This document shows, piece after piece, positions 54,214 to 64,000 of a stretch of DNA of 64,000 bases. The notes under the pieces were generated by a model, which ran no database searches, was not told the origin of the DNA, and saw only the letters and a program-made list of their open reading frames with translations. The stretch comes from Alloascoidea africana (taxonomy: Eukaryota; Ascomycota; Alloascoideomycetes; Alloascoideales; Alloascoideaceae), in assembly GCA_030581615.1 (NCBI GenBank), contig JAKTTT010000008.1, positions 1 to 64,000 of the forward strand. The letters run 5' to 3'. Both the position numbers and the translations under genes were made by a program. The stretch's first letter is position 1, and every line of letters starts with the position of its first letter.

Positions 54214-56988
54214 CTAGTAATGATAGTAGAGTGGCCACGGGTTCATCATTGGTGGACCATACTGGTACTGATAGGGGTAATAACCACCTTCCGGAACGAT
54301 TACAACTTGTGGAGGAACAGGACTGGCTTGGTGGAAATTTGAAACAGATGTTTGGCTTTCTCTGGGTCCTACCATCCCAATTCCTGGAACCAAGCCTGGA
54401 GTAGCCATAACATTATAACTACCGTTGGGAAAAACAGGAGGAAACATCACTCCTGGTCTCCAACCTTCAACATTAGAACCGCCTGGTGAGATCTCGCCAT
54501 TATTTCCATTCATCTCTGATCGGATATAGTTACTGTGGCCACTGGCATGGCTCAAAATCCGCTCTGAGCCCTTCAGTTTCCGTCGTTCGTCAGCTTTGTC
54601 AAGCTCTGCCTCCAAAAGACTCCTATTAACCAGTATTTGGTTCTGAATAGTTGTAGCATTTTTTTGGTCTGCTTCCACAACGTTGTACACCATTTCCTGG
54701 TTTGATGATGTATATTCATGTTTCGTTTCGTGTATATCGTGTTTCCGTGAATCTATAGAGTCCATAAACGTATTTGATGGACATTCACACACACTTTCAC
54801 AAATACAAGCACGGCTTGCTGGTACATGGCAAGAAGCCCCCATTGAGCTTGTGCTATGTCTTGTTCGCAGTCTTTTTGAACCTTGAGAAGACGTCGTTCC
54901 CTTCAGAAGTGGTTTTCTTGACTGTGCACTTGGGGAAATCCCCTTTGGAGTTCGGTCCATGCGAAGACCATTTGGAACTGTATCAGACTTTGAATAACCA
55001 TCCTTCTCGCTCTCAATATGAAGATTGGTAACAGATGACTTTACCTTTCGTACTGTTTTGTACCTCGAACTTGGCTTAGGCGTTTTAGAGACATCTTCCG
55101 TTGGTGTACTGCTTCCCAAAGGAGAAATAGTAGGATCTTGACCATCGCTTGTTTCCGGCTTGCCATTGCTGTTAGATTCTGGGCCAAACTCGAGCTTCAT
55201 TCTAATCTCTTCTCTTCTTCCTTCCTTTTTCAGTTCCAGCTGTTCTATCAGCGACCCCTTAGTTGCATTGAACGAGCAGTATTGCCGATGTAAAACCGGG
55301 ACACTCCTTGCAGTCCTTATCTTCTTCTGCCAATAGTTTACTCCAGCGGAAAAATCTTCTGTAGTGCGTATTTGATAATTGCCGTACGGATCCGAGGGGA
55401 CGGGTATTTTTGAGCATTTAATCTCTCTGTTTTTGGCGTTTAGAATCAGTGGTTGATCGGGGATATTCGCTGGTTTAAACGTTTTAGGGTCATACTTTCT
55501 CTCCTCTTTGGAAATAGAAGAGATGCTACTGTCGTTAGACTCGTCGCTTTCATCCTCTGAGTCAGAAGCAAGACTTCCAAGTGTTACCTCAAGACTATCA
55601 ATTTCAACCAGCATCAATTCTTCTTCCTCTTCTGCCTCATTACCCTTTTCCTCTGTTTTATTTGTTTCGCAGTTCTCTGTTGACTTTTCAGGCACTGGGG
55701 TTTCCACGACAATTCCCATTTCTTTCAAAAACTCATCATCTTCGAGATTTCCAAATGGCAGTAACGAAAGGTCGATTTCTGGCACATCTCGCAATAAGTC
55801 CATGAGTTCATTATTCTGGAGGGTTGCGAAAGGAAACTGCAAGAGTGTCTGTTCTTGCTCTTCGTTTGATTCTGAATTAGCGCAATTCAACAATTCAACA
55901 AGTTCAGAGTCTTCAAGGCTTGTAAATGGCAACGCCAGAGAGTGTAATAATAGCAGCATGTTTGTCTCGACTTGATAATGGATATTGGTTACCTCGAGAC
56001 TCTCGTATGCCTCTAGATTTTCTTTGTTTGAGTCGTTGCCGCTATAAGCAAACTCCAAAGAGGAAGTAGGGGAAACAAAATAATAAGAAGGGATTATTTC
56101 GTTATCTTTATCAGATGTTTCAACTGCTCTTGTCCCTGGCCTGACTTCAAAATCAAATAGTTGCTCATAGGATACGAAAGCTTCCAAATCCTGCGTTTCA
56201 AGCTCTTCTGTTGCATTTTTGACACCTTTGTCATCGGTAATATCAACATTTTCTGATCCACAAACAAGTGAACTAACGCTTCGCCTGGGGATTGATGCAT
56301 TTGCACTTTTGTAACTTGAAAAGGCACTGATACCAACCATTTCGCGAAAAAACTCTACAGCTTTCGTTGCCGCTTCATCTTCATCTGTATCTCCCTTTTT
56401 ATCTGGAGACAGCTTGGAATTGACCATGACATCTTCATTCTCTTCACTCAGCTCGCCTTTGTCATCTAACTCCTCTTGATCTAAATTGTAAAGAAGATCA
56501 AAATGCAATGTTTGGAAAGAAAACGTAGAGTCTCGATTCAGCAAGCTTGGATAAGAAGCTATCTCGACCCTCTCCATATCGTCCTCATTCTGAACAGTAG
56601 CTCTACTCCCGCTTGATTTCCTTGCTCCCTTCTGACCAATCTCTTGTTGCTTAACTACTGGCTCATCCTTTTGTTTTACAGAAGCCTCGGCGGAAGAAAG
56701 TGAAATAGGCTTTGTACCAACTTTTGAATCATGGATCTCCTCCAGAACCGGATTTTTCAATCGATCCTTTGAACTTTCTGCAACTTGCCCCGTTATCCTC
56801 ATCAAACTTATCGATTTTTTCACCTTGTTTCTGGCCTTCTGTTGTGGTTTGACCTCCTTGTCATGATCTTTCTTTTTCACTGCTTCGATTTTTTTCTTAT
56901 CTCTACTTTTACTTCTGGTAAATGCTGACACAGACCTAGACCGGAGACTAGACTTGCCCTCCTTATTCCTTTTCTTCAACCAGAACAT
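54214..56988 (-). CDS. large disordered protein, uncharacterised
   Basis: 924 residues from ATG 56988 (MFWLKKRNKEGKSSLRSRS). The frame is open 52 codons further to 57144, but that extra piece is T-rich and hydrophobic and looks like an intron or leader; a splice acceptor-like TTCTAATCTTCAG sits just upstream. Most of the protein is disordered and charged, with repeats of acidic blocks, including three related patches around LLHSLALPFTSLEDSELVELL, LLQFPFATLQNNELMDLL and LLPFGNLEDDEFL (internal repeats). A conserved-looking block lies at about 550-640 (PANIPDQPLILNAKNREIK to GVNYWQKKIRTARSVPVLHR). The C-terminus is Tyr/Pro-rich (YYPYQYQYGPPMMNPWPLYY). I do not recognise it. Confidence 0.65.
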   Translation of the reverse strand: MFWLKKRNKEGKSSLRSRSVSAFTRSKSRDKKKIEAVKKKDHDKEVKPQQKARNKVKKSISLMRITGQVAESSKDRLKNPVLEEIHDSKVGTKPISLSSAEASVKQKDEPVVKQQEIGQKGARKSSGSRATVQNEDDMERVEIASYPSLLNRDSTFSFQTLHFDLLYNLDQEELDDKGELSEENEDVMVNSKLSPDKKGDTDEDEAATKAVEFFREMVGISAFSSYKSANASIPRRSVSSLVCGSENVDITDDKGVKNATEELETQDLEAFVSYEQLFDFEVRPGTRAVETSDKDNEIIPSYYFVSPTSSLEFAYSGNDSNKENLEAYESLEVTNIHYQVETNMLLLLHSLALPFTSLEDSELVELLNCANSESNEEQEQTLLQFPFATLQNNELMDLLRDVPEIDLSLLPFGNLEDDEFLKEMGIVVETPVPEKSTENCETNKTEEKGNEAEEEEELMLVEIDSLEVTLGSLASDSEDESDESNDSSISSISKEERKYDPKTFKPANIPDQPLILNAKNREIKCSKIPVPSDPYGNYQIRTTEDFSAGVNYWQKKIRTARSVPVLHRQYCSFNATKGSLIEQLELKKEGRREEIRMKLEFGPESNSNGKPETSDGQDPTISPLGSSTPTEDVSKTPKPSSRYKTVRKVKSSVTNLHIESEKDGYSKSDTVPNGLRMDRTPKGISPSAQSRKPLLKGTTSSQGSKRLRTRHSTSSMGASCHVPASRACICESVCECPSNTFMDSIDSRKHDIHETKHEYTSSNQEMVYNVVEADQKNATTIQNQILVNRSLLEAELDKADERRKLKGSERILSHASGHSNYIRSEMNGNNGEISPGGSNVEGWRPGVMFPPVFPNGSYNVMATPGLVPGIGMVGPRESQTSVSNFHQASPVPPQVVIVPEGGYYPYQYQYGPPMMNPWPLYYHY

Positions 56989-57144
56989 AAGTTTGCGGTG
57001 CTTGTCTTTTGGTATCACAGGATAGTTTGAAATCTTAAACTGAAGATTAGAAACGAAAGGAAGGAAAAGACAAAGAAAAGCAGTAAAATCATATGACAGA
57101 AGTCGGTCTAGAAATAAGAAATAGAATTGTGTTCCATAGTTCAT

Positions 57145-57656
57145 CCAAAGTCAATTCCAGACACGTCTACACTGCGTACCTGCAACAGAGGAACAAACGG
57201 TAATTTTCTATTGTTCTGTCACTAAAGGGCATCGTTGGATCTGTGGGGATGAATCTTGGAGCTGATGATGACTCTGTGCATTTGGGGCTATGGACTGAAA
57301 TCTGGTTTGGATTAGGAAAAACACGAAAATTAAAAGATTTCGAGCTTTAGCGCGCAATATCCCAGCATTGATCCGTTTATTGGGGGCGGGGCAAAAACAT
57401 TTCTTACTTTGGAAAAATGGATAACATATTTTACTTTGTGTAACAATTTCAGGCTGGTCCAACTGTCAAAAAACCGGTATTGTTCCTGGAAACCTCTGAG
57501 ATGAAAATCGTAGACATAGAACGTTTCTACAGCACTTTTGAAATGAATGGAACATATATTTTCTAGCTAATCTTAATAAAAAAGAAAACAAAAACATACT
57601 TTAACATCTTGTCAGGCAAAACAACCTATAACAGAACTAGATATCCTAGGCAATCT
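57145..57656. other. intergenic between the disordered-protein gene and the reductase gene
   Basis: Contains the likely 5' leader of the upstream (minus-strand) gene, with a donor-like GTACGC and acceptor-like CTTCAG pair whose joining gives no open frame, so any splicing is in the leader. Nothing else seen. Confidence 0.5.
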
Positions 57657-58694
57657 TCAAAATGTCACAATTACCTTCCCCTTGGTCGTATTCGACTCTA
57701 GGTACAAATGAGCATCAACAATATCTTCAACCTTGAAAACACGGTCAATAAGAACACGGAATTGCCCAGATAAAATCTGAGGAAGGTATTCTCTCTCCAC
57801 GAGTTTCACAATCTCGGACTGGTACTCCAAGCTCCTGGACCGAAGAGTGGTACCTTGGACAGTTATGCGCTTCAAGAGGATCGAAGCCAAATTAACTGGC
57901 TCCGTCGTCTGGTTTCCGCCCATCAATCCTAGCAGGATAATCCGGGCATCAAGGCCTGAAACTTGAAGGTCGCGCTCCAGATAGGAGTTGCCAGCAACTG
58001 GATCAACAACGAGATCTACTTTACCCAGGTATCTGCCATCCTCAAATTCAGCAATGTATTTGGAAAAATCCGGATGAGTTCTATAGTTGATTCCAACAAT
58101 CTTTGTTTGCGATCCAGGCAACTTCAACTCGTTTTCTACAAAATGGACCTTTTCATCAGACCCAACAGTTGTGAAGATGGCTTCCGCCCCCAGATGCTGA
58201 CAAATCTGGATCGCAGCGATGGACACTGAGCTGGCCCCGGCGTGCAACAGGGCAACTTCGCCCTTTTGGAAATTCCCAATTACATTAACACACTGTGAGG
58301 CAGTTACCCAAACCTCACTTACTCCAGCAGCAGTCTCAAAACTCAGGCCAGCAGGCTTGTGCAACAGGTTCTTTGGTGAAATTGCAATCTTCTCAGCATA
58401 GGCTCCTCCATAAGCTAGTCCAAACACTTCATCACCGACTTTAAACCCTTCAATTGGCTTCCCATCGTCCTTTGTTTCGACAACAACACCAGAAAACTCC
58501 ACACCGAGAATTGGAGATGCGTGCTTTGGAACGGGATACATTCCTTCCCGCTGGAGTATATCCATTCGGTTCAGGCCAAATGCATGAACCTGGACGAGAA
58601 CCTCTCCCTCCTGTAAAACAGGTTCAACGACTTCGGTATCGACATAGAGCGAGCTGGCAGGACCTTTGCCACCTTTGATTTGAACAGCTTTCAT
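57657..58694 (-). CDS. NADPH:quinone oxidoreductase, PIG3/TP53I3 type
   Basis: Intronless, 345 residues, medium-chain dehydrogenase without the structural zinc. GroES-like N-domain (FGLNRMDILQREGMYPVP, GVEFSGVVVE) and Rossmann domain (GEVALLHAGASSVSIAAIQI). The nucleotide loop reads AGASSVS in place of the usual AGxSGVG; the rest of the family pattern (NLASILLKRITVQGTTLRSR, SLEYQSEIVKL) is close to human TP53I3. It reduces quinones with NADPH; the physiological substrate in fungi is not known. Divergent from MAK11. Confidence 0.88.
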   Translation of the reverse strand: MKAVQIKGGKGPASSLYVDTEVVEPVLQEGEVLVQVHAFGLNRMDILQREGMYPVPKHASPILGVEFSGVVVETKDDGKPIEGFKVGDEVFGLAYGGAYAEKIAISPKNLLHKPAGLSFETAAGVSEVWVTASQCVNVIGNFQKGEVALLHAGASSVSIAAIQICQHLGAEAIFTTVGSDEKVHFVENELKLPGSQTKIVGINYRTHPDFSKYIAEFEDGRYLGKVDLVVDPVAGNSYLERDLQVSGLDARIILLGLMGGNQTTEPVNLASILLKRITVQGTTLRSRSLEYQSEIVKLVEREYLPQILSGQFRVLIDRVFKVEDIVDAHLYLESNTTKGKVIVTF

Positions 58695-58938
58695 TTGTAA
58701 GCAATATGGAGTTAAGGGAGAAGAAATGGGAAAAGAGGATCGGATAAATTAGAACATACGCAATTATCGCATCTTGCGTATAGAGGTGTATGGATTTATA
58801 TTACATAATACATGACCAAACAAAAACACTAACTCCAGATTCGGACGCCTGCATGCGTCATCACATTTTTTTTTTTCTACTCGCTCTGAATTTTTTCAGC
58901 ATCTTTGGATAGCACCAGTAGCATTGTTGTTGGTAAAG

Positions 58939-60357
58939 ATGGCACAGAAACGCCACAAAAAAAACATAAAAGGATCAGCTTTAAAGAAGGTAAAACTTTC
59001 CGAAGAAGGGAAGCAAAAGACTTTATCAGAAATACCCGCCACGTCTGGTGAGGTTATCAAGTCGATGAAGCCCAAGCCCAATTCACAGGCACCAGAAACA
59101 TTTAGAATAATAACCGGGTCTTACGAGCATCATCTTCTCTGTGTCTCTTTATCACTATACAAGGATTCGCCTCTGTTTACTCCCATATTCCATTTCGAAG
59201 CACATATCCAGCCTATTCGGTGTCTAGCCTGGTCCAATCGATATCTAGTCTCAGGCTCAAACGATGAAATTATCAAAATTTACGACTTGCAAAAGAGGAA
59301 AGAGCTGGCATCTTTGATTAAACATGAGGGAAGCGTCACTGTACTTCGGTTTAGCAATAGAAACACAAGTGCAACAGGTAAGGATGGGAAGAACCAAGAT
59401 CAGGAAGAAAATGCAAACGGGACACCGTCAAGCTCAACGACAAAAGCATTGTCCCCACAAACGGATGGCAAATGGCTTCTTTCGGGCTCAGAGGATGGGA
59501 GAATTTATATCTGGCGCACAAAGGATTGGGAAATGCTTGGAACGCTTAAGGGCCACAAGGGCAAAGTGTTGGATCTTGCAATTCACCCTTCAAACCGACT
59601 TGCGCTTTCAGTAGCAGACGATAGGACTCTACGGCTTTGGAACTTGCTCAGTTGCAAGAAAGCGAGCATGCTAAAGTTTGAGCATGGAACATATGGGGAA
59701 TTTGTGAGATGGAGCCGCGGCTCTGGTGTTCCCCTAAAGGAAGAAACAGAGACAGAATCAACTGGCAAGACTATGGCCACAAAACGTGAGGCTGGTGATC
59801 ACTTTATCGTTGGTTTTAGAAACCGAGTTTTAATCTACAGTACCCAATCCGCAAGGCTCGTTCAAAAGATTGATTTTTTGCAAAAAAGACTCTCGCTAAT
59901 GCACATTGAAATTGAGATTATTTCCGGGAAGGAGTATTTAATTTTGGGCTTTTCTGATGGGTCCATTCATTTCTATGATTTTGACAAGATATTATTGCTA
60001 GACCAGGAAGAAACACAGAAAGAGGAGGAGAGCTTAAAAGCAGAATTTGTGCTTCGCGGACATGCGACAAGGATCAAAGATTTTTGCTTTCAGCCAAATT
60101 CTCAGACCTCGAAATTACAATATCTCATTTCTATCTCTTCTGATGGCAAGATTGTTGTTTGGGATCTTTTAGCTTCTCCATCCTCTCAAGATAAGCCTCT
60201 GGACCCCCAGCAACTTGCTATTTATGACTCCCAAGACCGTCTAACCTGTGCAATTGCAGTTCCGGAATCGGTTGAAAAGTTCCAAACCATGAAGAAGAGG
60301 TTGAATGAGAAGGAGTTTTCTGGTGATGTATCTGAATCTGAGTATGAATCGGATTAA
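58939..60357 (+). CDS. MAK11: 60S ribosome biogenesis WD40 protein Mak11
   Basis: Intronless, 472 residues from ATG 58939. A basic nuclear/nucleolar start (MAQKRHKKNIKGSALKKVK) precedes a WD40 propeller (about 55-440): LVSGSNDEIIKIYD, WLLSGSEDGRIYIWR, TLKGHKGKVLDLAIHPSN then RLALSVADDRTLRLWN. Its layout matches Mak11/PAK1IP1, which act in early 60S assembly and load Rlp24. Low-complexity insertions (SNRNTSATGKDGKNQDQEEN) separate the second and third blades. The C-terminus is acidic. Confidence 0.93.
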   Translation: MAQKRHKKNIKGSALKKVKLSEEGKQKTLSEIPATSGEVIKSMKPKPNSQAPETFRIITGSYEHHLLCVSLSLYKDSPLFTPIFHFEAHIQPIRCLAWSNRYLVSGSNDEIIKIYDLQKRKELASLIKHEGSVTVLRFSNRNTSATGKDGKNQDQEENANGTPSSSTTKALSPQTDGKWLLSGSEDGRIYIWRTKDWEMLGTLKGHKGKVLDLAIHPSNRLALSVADDRTLRLWNLLSCKKASMLKFEHGTYGEFVRWSRGSGVPLKEETETESTGKTMATKREAGDHFIVGFRNRVLIYSTQSARLVQKIDFLQKRLSLMHIEIEIISGKEYLILGFSDGSIHFYDFDKILLLDQEETQKEEESLKAEFVLRGHATRIKDFCFQPNSQTSKLQYLISISSDGKIVVWDLLASPSSQDKPLDPQQLAIYDSQDRLTCAIAVPESVEKFQTMKKRLNEKEFSGDVSESEYESD

Positions 60358-60448
60358 GTTGTAGCACTGAGAGGCCAATTGCTTTTATACACAGGTTATA
60401 GATTATTTAAAATTCTTATTTCTTTATGAAGTACACGCTTTGTATAAA

Positions 60449-62390
<1,942 letters not shown>

Positions 62391-64000
62391 ATGAACAACG
62401 TCTCAGGAGGTCCTCGACGAAGCCAAAGAATTGCAAACACTCTGTCTGCGCGGCCTGTGTCCCAGCTGAGCACACCAACGGCGTCTTCTTCGTCTCTTCA
62501 ACAACAACAACAACAACAACAGTCCATGTTTTCAACGCCGTCCACTGGCGGATTCAGCCCTCATTTAACACACCCAATGGCTCCAAACAGACGAGCCCAC
62601 TCGGGCGGTAATTCCCATTCTTTCCTGTCTGTTACTCCAGGCGCCGAGTCCGAAGACGGCAGGAACTTGGAGGATCAAGCGCACATAAGCACAGATCCAC
62701 AGCCTCTGTCTCAGGCAGACCGATTGCGGCTCTGGCGCCACGATGCGCTGATACAACATCTGTATAGAACAGCGATATACATTGGAGACAAGGTGCTCGC
62801 GCTGACGGGAGACCCCAACGATGCCTTTTGGCTTGCACAGGCACATTACGACAGCGGCAACTACGTGAGAGCGAAACAACTGCTGGATAAAGTGGAAGGT
62901 CTGGACAAGAGTGTTTCGTGCCGGTATTTGGCGGCCCTCTGTCTGACAAAGATGAAGAAATGGGAAGAAGCGCTGGAAGTGATTGGCGAAACCAATCCAT
63001 TTCGCCATCCAGATCACTCCAGCTTTGCCTCTGGGTCTGTTGGAGCCCCAGATTCGGCAGCTCAGATCAAAAACCAGGATGGAGGCATCCGGTTGGAGGC
63101 CTCGATCTGCTATCTTCGAGGCCAGATCTTTGCGAACCAAAACAACCTAGACCGAGCCAAAGAGTGCTATAAAGAGGCAGTCCAGGTGGATGTCAAGTGC
63201 TTTGAGGCGTTTGACGAACTGATATCCAACAACTTGTTATCACCGCGGGAAGAATGGGATCTTTTGCAGAGCATTGATTTCAGTACTCTTGATGAGAACG
63301 CCGATCTGGTGAAAGCGTTGTATACCACGCGCCTGGGCAAGTATCTCAAGGTTTCCAAGTACGAAGAGGCCTCTGCACAGCTTAAAGAAGAGTACAGTCT
63401 AGAAACCAATGGCGATTTGAAGCTGAGCAAAGCGGCGCTTCTGTTTAACCAATGTCGATTTGATGACTGTCTAGGTATATGTGAACAAATTCTGGAGCAA
63501 GATTCTTACAAGTTTGACGTTCTGCCGCTATTGATTGCGTGTCTCTACGAGCTTGGGGGCAAAAACAAGCTGTTTCTTTTGGCACACGAGATGGCAGACA
63601 ACTTCCCCAAGGTTGCGATAACATGGCTTGCAGTGGCCACGTATTACATGATGACGGAGAAGATCAAGGAGGCACGGTCTTTTTTCAGCAAGGCTTCTAT
63701 GATGGACCCGTTGATGGTACAGGCCTGGGTTGGATTTGCGCATTCGTTTGCAGCTGAGGGCGAGTACGAGCAAGCGATTTCGGCTTATTCAACGGCTGTG
63801 AGGCTTTTCCCCGGGAGCCATTTGCCCATGCTGTTTTTGGGGATGCAACATTTGGAGATGAGCAGCTATACACTGGCGGAGCAGTACTTGAATGCGAGTT
63901 TGCACGTTTGCAACACAGACCCGCTGGTGTTGAACGAGCTTGGGGTGGTGCACTTTCACAAGAATGAGCTTGCTGACGCGGAGGGTCTGTTTCTAAAGGC
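62391..64000 (+). CDS. CDC16: anaphase-promoting complex subunit Cdc16 (5' part, runs off the window)
   Basis: Open from ATG 62391 to the window edge (536 codons seen). A disordered start with a CAA-repeat Gln tract is followed by tetratricopeptide repeats: LRLWRHDALIQHLYRTAIYI then GDKVLALTG, DAFWLAQAHYDSGNYVRAKQ, CRYLAALCLTKMKKWEEALE, ICYLRGQIFANQNNLDRAKE, TWLAVATYYMMTEKIKEARS and LVLNELGVVHFHKNELADAE. The last is the N-E-L-G-V motif of the Cdc16/APC6 superhelix. Cdc16 is an APC/C scaffold TPR subunit needed for mitotic ubiquitylation. Its 3' end lies outside the window. Confidence 0.93.
   Translation, partial: MNNVSGGPRRSQRIANTLSARPVSQLSTPTASSSSLQQQQQQQQSMFSTPSTGGFSPHLTHPMAPNRRAHSGGNSHSFLSVTPGAESEDGRNLEDQAHISTDPQPLSQADRLRLWRHDALIQHLYRTAIYIGDKVLALTGDPNDAFWLAQAHYDSGNYVRAKQLLDKVEGLDKSVSCRYLAALCLTKMKKWEEALEVIGETNPFRHPDHSSFASGSVGAPDSAAQIKNQDGGIRLEASICYLRGQIFANQNNLDRAKECYKEAVQVDVKCFEAFDELISNNLLSPREEWDLLQSIDFSTLDENADLVKALYTTRLGKYLKVSKYEEASAQLKEEYSLETNGDLKLSKAALLFNQCRFDDCLGICEQILEQDSYKFDVLPLLIACLYELGGKNKLFLLAHEMADNFPKVAITWLAVATYYMMTEKIKEARSFFSKASMMDPLMVQAWVGFAHSFAAEGEYEQAISAYSTAVRLFPGSHLPMLFLGMQHLEMSSYTLAEQYLNASLHVCNTDPLVLNELGVVHFHKNELADAEGLFLK

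Noticed and set aside
57060-57181. Intron joining an upstream ATG (MPFSDRTIEN) to the large disordered protein
   Set aside because: Donor GTACGC and acceptor CTTCAG look fair, but the joined frame hits a stop almost at once; any splicing must be in the leader.

Overview
The window looks like nuclear DNA of an ascomycete budding yeast from an early-diverging Saccharomycotina lineage (something like Trichomonascaceae or Dipodascaceae; inference, not proven). Most genes are closest in kind to Saccharomyces proteins (PAP1, OSH6/7, SAM50, AMD1, SRC1, MET2, ATG26, PFA5, SEC31, BPL1, UTP18, MAK11, LYS1, CDC16), but several families absent from S. cerevisiae are kept: RBM8A/Y14 of the exon junction complex, RNase P/MRP subunit Rpp40, PRKRIP1 and the NIP30/FAM192A family. 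About 28 short spliceosomal introns (roughly 50-90 bp, CTAAC-type branch site close to the 3' splice site) can be placed by protein continuity, which is many for a budding yeast. CUG is read as leucine where this can be judged (conserved Leu in the GALGRCGSG motif of LYS1 and in ATG26), so this is not a CUG-Ser or CUG-Ala yeast.

Layout. 1-6.2 kb: gene-poor, with two unrecognised overlapping ORFs and a BCS1-like AAA ATPase. 6.9-21.6 kb: dense block of PAP1, a small spliced gene, OSH6/7-like, SAM50, Y14, AMD1, SRC1/HEH, a small mitochondrial-type membrane protein, HAC1, and an intron-bearing tRNA-Lys(CUU). 21.6-27.4 kb: gene-poor, with ORF debris and one single-pass membrane protein. 27.4-39 kb: RPP40, MET2, ATG26, a peroxisomal-type KAPA synthase and PFA5. 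39.5-50.3 kb: SEC31, PRKRIP1, BPL1, a decayed ATP1 copy, a small membrane protein and a DUF202 membrane protein. 50.5-64 kb: UTP18, NIP30, a large disordered protein, a quinone oxidoreductase, MAK11, LYS1 and the 5' part of CDC16.

Functional threads. RNA processing is prominent: polyadenylation (PAP1), EJC (Y14), spliceosome-associated PRKRIP1, tRNA/rRNA processing (RPP40, UTP18, MAK11). Biotin is served by a KAPA synthase with a peroxisomal-type C-terminus and the biotin ligase BPL1. The strongest regulatory signal is HAC1: two 7-nt hairpin loops fitting the Ire1 consensus CNG|CNGN bracket a 29-nt intron whose removal switches translation into a 64-residue C-terminus, and a TGACGTGGC element lies in its own promoter. 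Other oddities are GC-AG introns in SRC1 (certain) and SAM50 (probable), a 16-bp perfect hairpin in the last PAP1 intron, and an ATP1 pseudogene that keeps its intron.
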